Source: Methanothrix sp. (lineage in GTDB: Archaea; Halobacteriota; Methanosarcinia; Methanotrichales; Methanotrichaceae). From it: DNA of 8,168 bases. How positions within the stretch are numbered: position 1 is the first letter of the stretch; each line of letters begins with the position of its first letter. The notes beneath the pieces were generated by a model that was not told the origin of the DNA, ran no database searches, and was given only the letters and a program-made list of their open reading frames with translations. The stretch is from NCBI GenBank assembly GCA_023229165.1, contig JALNZQ010000114.1, positions 1 through 8,168 on the forward strand. The letters run 5' to 3'. Shown piece after piece: positions 4,955 to 8,168 of the stretch. A program made the translations under genes and the position numbers.

Positions 4955-6394
4955 ATGTTTCGCGATCAACGTCTGGGGGAATGCCGGCAGGATGTACTGG
5001 ACTTTCTCTCCAGCCGAAAGGCAGATGAGCGTATCTTTGAAGCCGATCTGCTGGTGGATAGAGCCCATCTGGTAATGCTGAGGGAGCAGGGACTGATCTC
5101 GGGAGAGGTATGCACCCGGATCATGGCCGCTCTTGACGATCTCATGCAAGCTGGGTCGCAGTCGCTGGGCCCAGGTGAGGATGTGCATGAGGCCATTGAG
5201 GCTTATGTACTGGCGTTTGTAGGTCCCGAGGGGGGCAGAATGCACACCGGTCGCTCCAGAAACGACGAGGTGGCCACCTGCATTCGCCTGGCGCTGCGCG
5301 CTCAAATGCTGGATCTGATGGCAGAGCAGCTCTCGCTGGTGAAAACGTTGGTTCGGCTGGCGGGAAAGCATATCGAGACAATCATTCCCGGTTTTACCCA
5401 CACTCAGCACGCTCAGCCTACCACTCTGGCCCATCATCTACTGGCCCATGCCGATGCTGCCGGGCGGGACTTCTACCGATTGGAGGATGCCTACGTGCGG
5501 GTTAACCAGAGCCCTCTGGGCGCGGCGGCTTTTGCCTCTACCGGATTTAAGATAGATCGGCAGAGGACCGGCCATCTCTTGGGCTTTGACGGCCTGGTGG
5601 AAAACAGCATGGACGCCGTATCCACGCGTGATTTCATCCTGGAGGTCTTGGCTGATCTCTCTATTTTAATGGTCAATCAGAGCCGCCTGGCCGAGGAGTT
5701 GGTGCTGTGGTCCACTTCAGAGTTTTGCTACCTGGAATTAGACAACCTCTACGCCTCCACCAGCTCCATCATGCCCCAGAAGAAAAACCCGGACACGGCA
5801 GAGCTGGCCCGCGGCAAGACCGGCTCGGTTTTAGGAAGCCTCATGGCTGCGCTCTCCATCTGCAAGGGCCTTCCCATGAGCTACAATCGTGACTTGCAGG
5901 AGGTCACGCCCCACCTCTGGCGCGGTTTGGATTGGGCGAGAAGCACTGTGCGCATCCTGGACGGCTGTGTCTCCTCTCTCAAGTTCAACCTGGAAAGGAT
6001 GCAGCAATGCGCAGGCGCGGGCTTTTCCACGGCCACGGAGATCGCCGACTCGCTGGTCAGAATTACCGGCATGCCCTTTAGGACAGCGCACAGCATCGTG
6101 GGCCGAATTGCGGCCTCGGGCGGCAGGCCAAACATGGCCGAGCTGGATCTGATCGCCCGGGAGATGGCTGGTTATTCGGCCAGCGAGCGCGGCTTTTCCG
6201 AAGCGGACTTGGAGAGGGCACTGGATCCGAAGAGCAACGTCGCCCTGCGGGCCAACACGGGCGGGCCGGCGCCAGCGGAGACACAGCGCATGATCAAGGA
6301 CCGGCTGGAAAGGATTGCGGCGGGCGAAGAACGGCTGGCTGGGAGGCGTAGCCGGGTGGATCGGGCGCTGGGTGATCTGCGGGCGGAGAGATAG
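4955..6394 (+). CDS. argH: Argininosuccinate lyase
   Basis: ArgH splits argininosuccinate into arginine and fumarate, the last step of the pathway, as a cytoplasmic homotetramer of the fumarase/aspartase superfamily. The 479-residue protein has the three conserved regions that build the shared active site. These are MHTGRSRNDEVAT (96-108), GFTHTQHAQPTT (146-157, His149 and His152), and the signature loop SSIMPQKKNPDTAE (270-283) with its flexible-loop serine. SPLGAAAFASTGF (186-198) and SICKGLPMSYNRDLQE after the signature are also typical of euryarchaeal ArgH. Start ATG 4955 is ten bases after the argJ stop, with only a weak ribosome site, so coupling to argJ translation is likely. The length is slightly above the bacterial norm, with an arginine-rich C-terminal helix. 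It ends the arg cluster and faces the convergent protease gene. Confidence 0.97.
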   Translation: MFRDQRLGECRQDVLDFLSSRKADERIFEADLLVDRAHLVMLREQGLISGEVCTRIMAALDDLMQAGSQSLGPGEDVHEAIEAYVLAFVGPEGGRMHTGRSRNDEVATCIRLALRAQMLDLMAEQLSLVKTLVRLAGKHIETIIPGFTHTQHAQPTTLAHHLLAHADAAGRDFYRLEDAYVRVNQSPLGAAAFASTGFKIDRQRTGHLLGFDGLVENSMDAVSTRDFILEVLADLSILMVNQSRLAEELVLWSTSEFCYLELDNLYASTSSIMPQKKNPDTAELARGKTGSVLGSLMAALSICKGLPMSYNRDLQEVTPHLWRGLDWARSTVRILDGCVSSLKFNLERMQQCAGAGFSTATEIADSLVRITGMPFRTAHSIVGRIAASGGRPNMAELDLIAREMAGYSASERGFSEADLERALDPKSNVALRANTGGPAPAETQRMIKDRLERIAAGEERLAGRRSRVDRALGDLRAER

Positions 6395-6403
6395 ATATAT
6401 CTG

Positions 6404-6409
6404 AAAAAA
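6404..6409 (-). terminator. T-run, possible archaeal terminator of the protease gene
   Basis: On the minus strand a run of six T lies about 50 bases past the protease stop codon, just after the end of the convergent argH. Archaeal RNA polymerase stops at such T-runs without needing a hairpin. No comparable T-run is seen on the plus strand in the 63-base intergenic gap, so the argH terminator is not identified. Confidence 0.35.
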
Positions 6410-6457
6410 GATGGATTGCAGGTTACACACTACGGCTGATGATAGTCTTGCCTCACC

Positions 6458-7897
<1,440 letters not shown>

Positions 7898-7901
7898 TTT
7901 T

Positions 7902-7906
7902 CCTCC
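7902..7906 (-). promoter_or_regulatory. Ribosome binding site of the protease gene
   Basis: GGAGG on the minus strand is four bases before ATG 7897, the only strong ribosome site in the leader. It fixes this start over the in-frame ATG six codons further in. The spacing is slightly tight but acceptable in archaea. Confidence 0.65.
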
Positions 7907-7940
7907 AATTTTGCTTTAGCAATCACTCTGACATATCCAC

Positions 7941-7950
7941 GTATATACTT
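7941..7950 (-). promoter_or_regulatory. TATA box of the protease gene
   Basis: AAGTATATAC on the minus strand is a good archaeal TATA box, centred about 48 bases before the ATG. Initiation about 27 bases downstream (near 7918) would give a leader of about 20 bases that just contains the GGAGG ribosome site. I see no convincing operator. The rest of the gap up to 8041 is A+T-rich with no recognisable gene. Confidence 0.55.
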
Positions 7951-8064
7951 ATTCCGAATACAACCAGACACCTGGGTATTATGGAATGGAGCCTCTTTAG
8001 GTTTTATGATAATATTCGCTGATCAATAGATAAACAATTTGTGTAGAGTCCCGAAACTCTTGAC

Positions 8065-8072
8065 TTTATATA
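8065..8072 (+). promoter_or_regulatory. TATA box of the IS transposase
   Basis: TTTATATA is a near-ideal archaeal TATA box 15 bases before the ATG at 8087. The spacing is short: initiation at the usual distance would fall a few bases inside the assigned coding start. The true start codon may therefore be slightly downstream, or the transcript may begin early. Confidence 0.5.
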
Positions 8073-8086
8073 CCCATCAAAAAGGC

Positions 8087-8168
8087 ATGGGAAAGAAGAA
8101 TAAGGTTGTAAAGCTAACAGAGAAGAAGATCAGATATATCATTCGGGCCAAAAAGAGAGGCGAGAGCA
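8087..8168 (+). CDS. IS481-like transposase, N-terminal end (partial)
   Basis: The first 27 codons read MGKKNKVVKLTEKKIRYIIR and continue AKKRGES to the window edge. The pattern V-K-L-(T/S)-x-K-K-(I/L)-R-(Y/W)-I-I-R followed by a basic K-x-x-G-E-S turn matches the start of the helix-turn-helix domain of archaeal IS481-type (integrase-fold, DDE) transposases, which bind the element's terminal repeats. The catalytic domain is beyond the window, so intactness cannot be judged. No ribosome site precedes ATG 8087, and a strong TATA box lies 15 bases upstream. The family call rests on this short segment and the TGT-type element end. Another helix-turn-helix transposase family is possible. Confidence 0.6.
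   Translation, partial: MGKKNKVVKLTEKKIRYIIRAKKRGES

Larger units (their letters stand above)
8042..8168 (+). mobile_element. Left end of an IS481-like insertion sequence
   Basis: The sequence starting TGTAGAGTCCCGAAACTCT at 8042 looks like the terminal repeat of an IS481-type element, which usually begin with TGT. It contains a perfect five-base inverted repeat, AGAGT (8045-8049) and ACTCT (8056-8060). A TATA box and the transposase start follow within 50 bases, the usual packing at an IS end. The right end is outside the window, so the terminal repeats and target duplication cannot be compared. The exact boundary is tentative. Confidence 0.5.

Noticed and set aside
4045..4956. Long open frame antisense to argJ (303 codons)
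   Set aside because: It lies wholly opposite argJ. The product has no recognisable domain and is rich in His/Ala/Gly in the pattern expected from the reverse of a G+C-rich gene.
5831..6430. Open frame antisense to the argH 3' end (199 codons)
   Set aside because: Low-complexity Pro/Arg/His-rich product mirroring argH codons, with no domain seen.
6395..6457. Small RNA or tRNA in the argH-protease gap
   Set aside because: Only 63 bases; no cloverleaf or strong hairpin found by eye.

Overview
The window most likely comes from a methanogenic euryarchaeon of the Methanosarcinales. A Methanothrix/Methanosaeta-like genome is my best guess, from the look of the ArgC, ArgJ and ArgH proteins. Other support is the use of GGTGA/GGAGG ribosome sites, archaeal TATA boxes, and insertion sequences of types common in methanogens. 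No rRNA, tRNA or CRISPR array is visible. Species-level assignment cannot be made from the sequence alone.

Layout. Positions 1-118 are the right end of an IS200/IS605-type element: the 3' tail of a tnpB-like gene, probably overlapping its omegaRNA, and the terminal hairpin. Directly behind it is a small two-membrane-segment protein gene (161-520, +) resembling the SLATT class of conflict-associated membrane proteins. A class I methyltransferase (572-1183, -) with a METTL2/6/8-like C-terminal half converges on it. A short divergent promoter region (1184-1280) separates the methyltransferase from an ADP-ribosylglycohydrolase (1281-2222, +).

Then comes a compact arginine-biosynthesis cluster on the + strand: argC (2247-3272), a two-CBS-domain protein (3312-3791), argJ (3778-4944, overlapping the CBS gene by 14 bases) and argH (4955-6394). 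The glycohydrolase ends 24 bases before argC, so 1281-6394 could be one transcript. ArgC reduces N-acetylglutamyl phosphate, ArgJ moves the acetyl group from N-acetylornithine to glutamate, and ArgH splits argininosuccinate into arginine and fumarate. The other pathway genes (argB, argD, argF, argG) are outside the window. The CBS protein is the obvious candidate for a nucleotide-sensing regulator of the cluster.

Converging on argH is a gene for a secreted, cysteine-free zinc metalloprotease of the metzincin type (6458-7897, -). It carries a Ser/Thr/Gly-rich, imperfectly repeated N-terminal region and has its own TATA box and ribosome site. The window closes with the left end of a second insertion sequence (8042-8168), with the first 27 codons of an IS481-like transposase. 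The two ends (1-540 and 6400-8168) look visibly richer in A+T than the methyltransferase-to-argH core, which fits a housekeeping core flanked by accessory or mobile DNA.

I found no clear complete novel system. The items most worth a second look are the SLATT-like gene beside the TnpB/omegaRNA end, the METTL-like archaeal methyltransferase, the CBS protein embedded in the arg operon, and the repeat-bearing metzincin.
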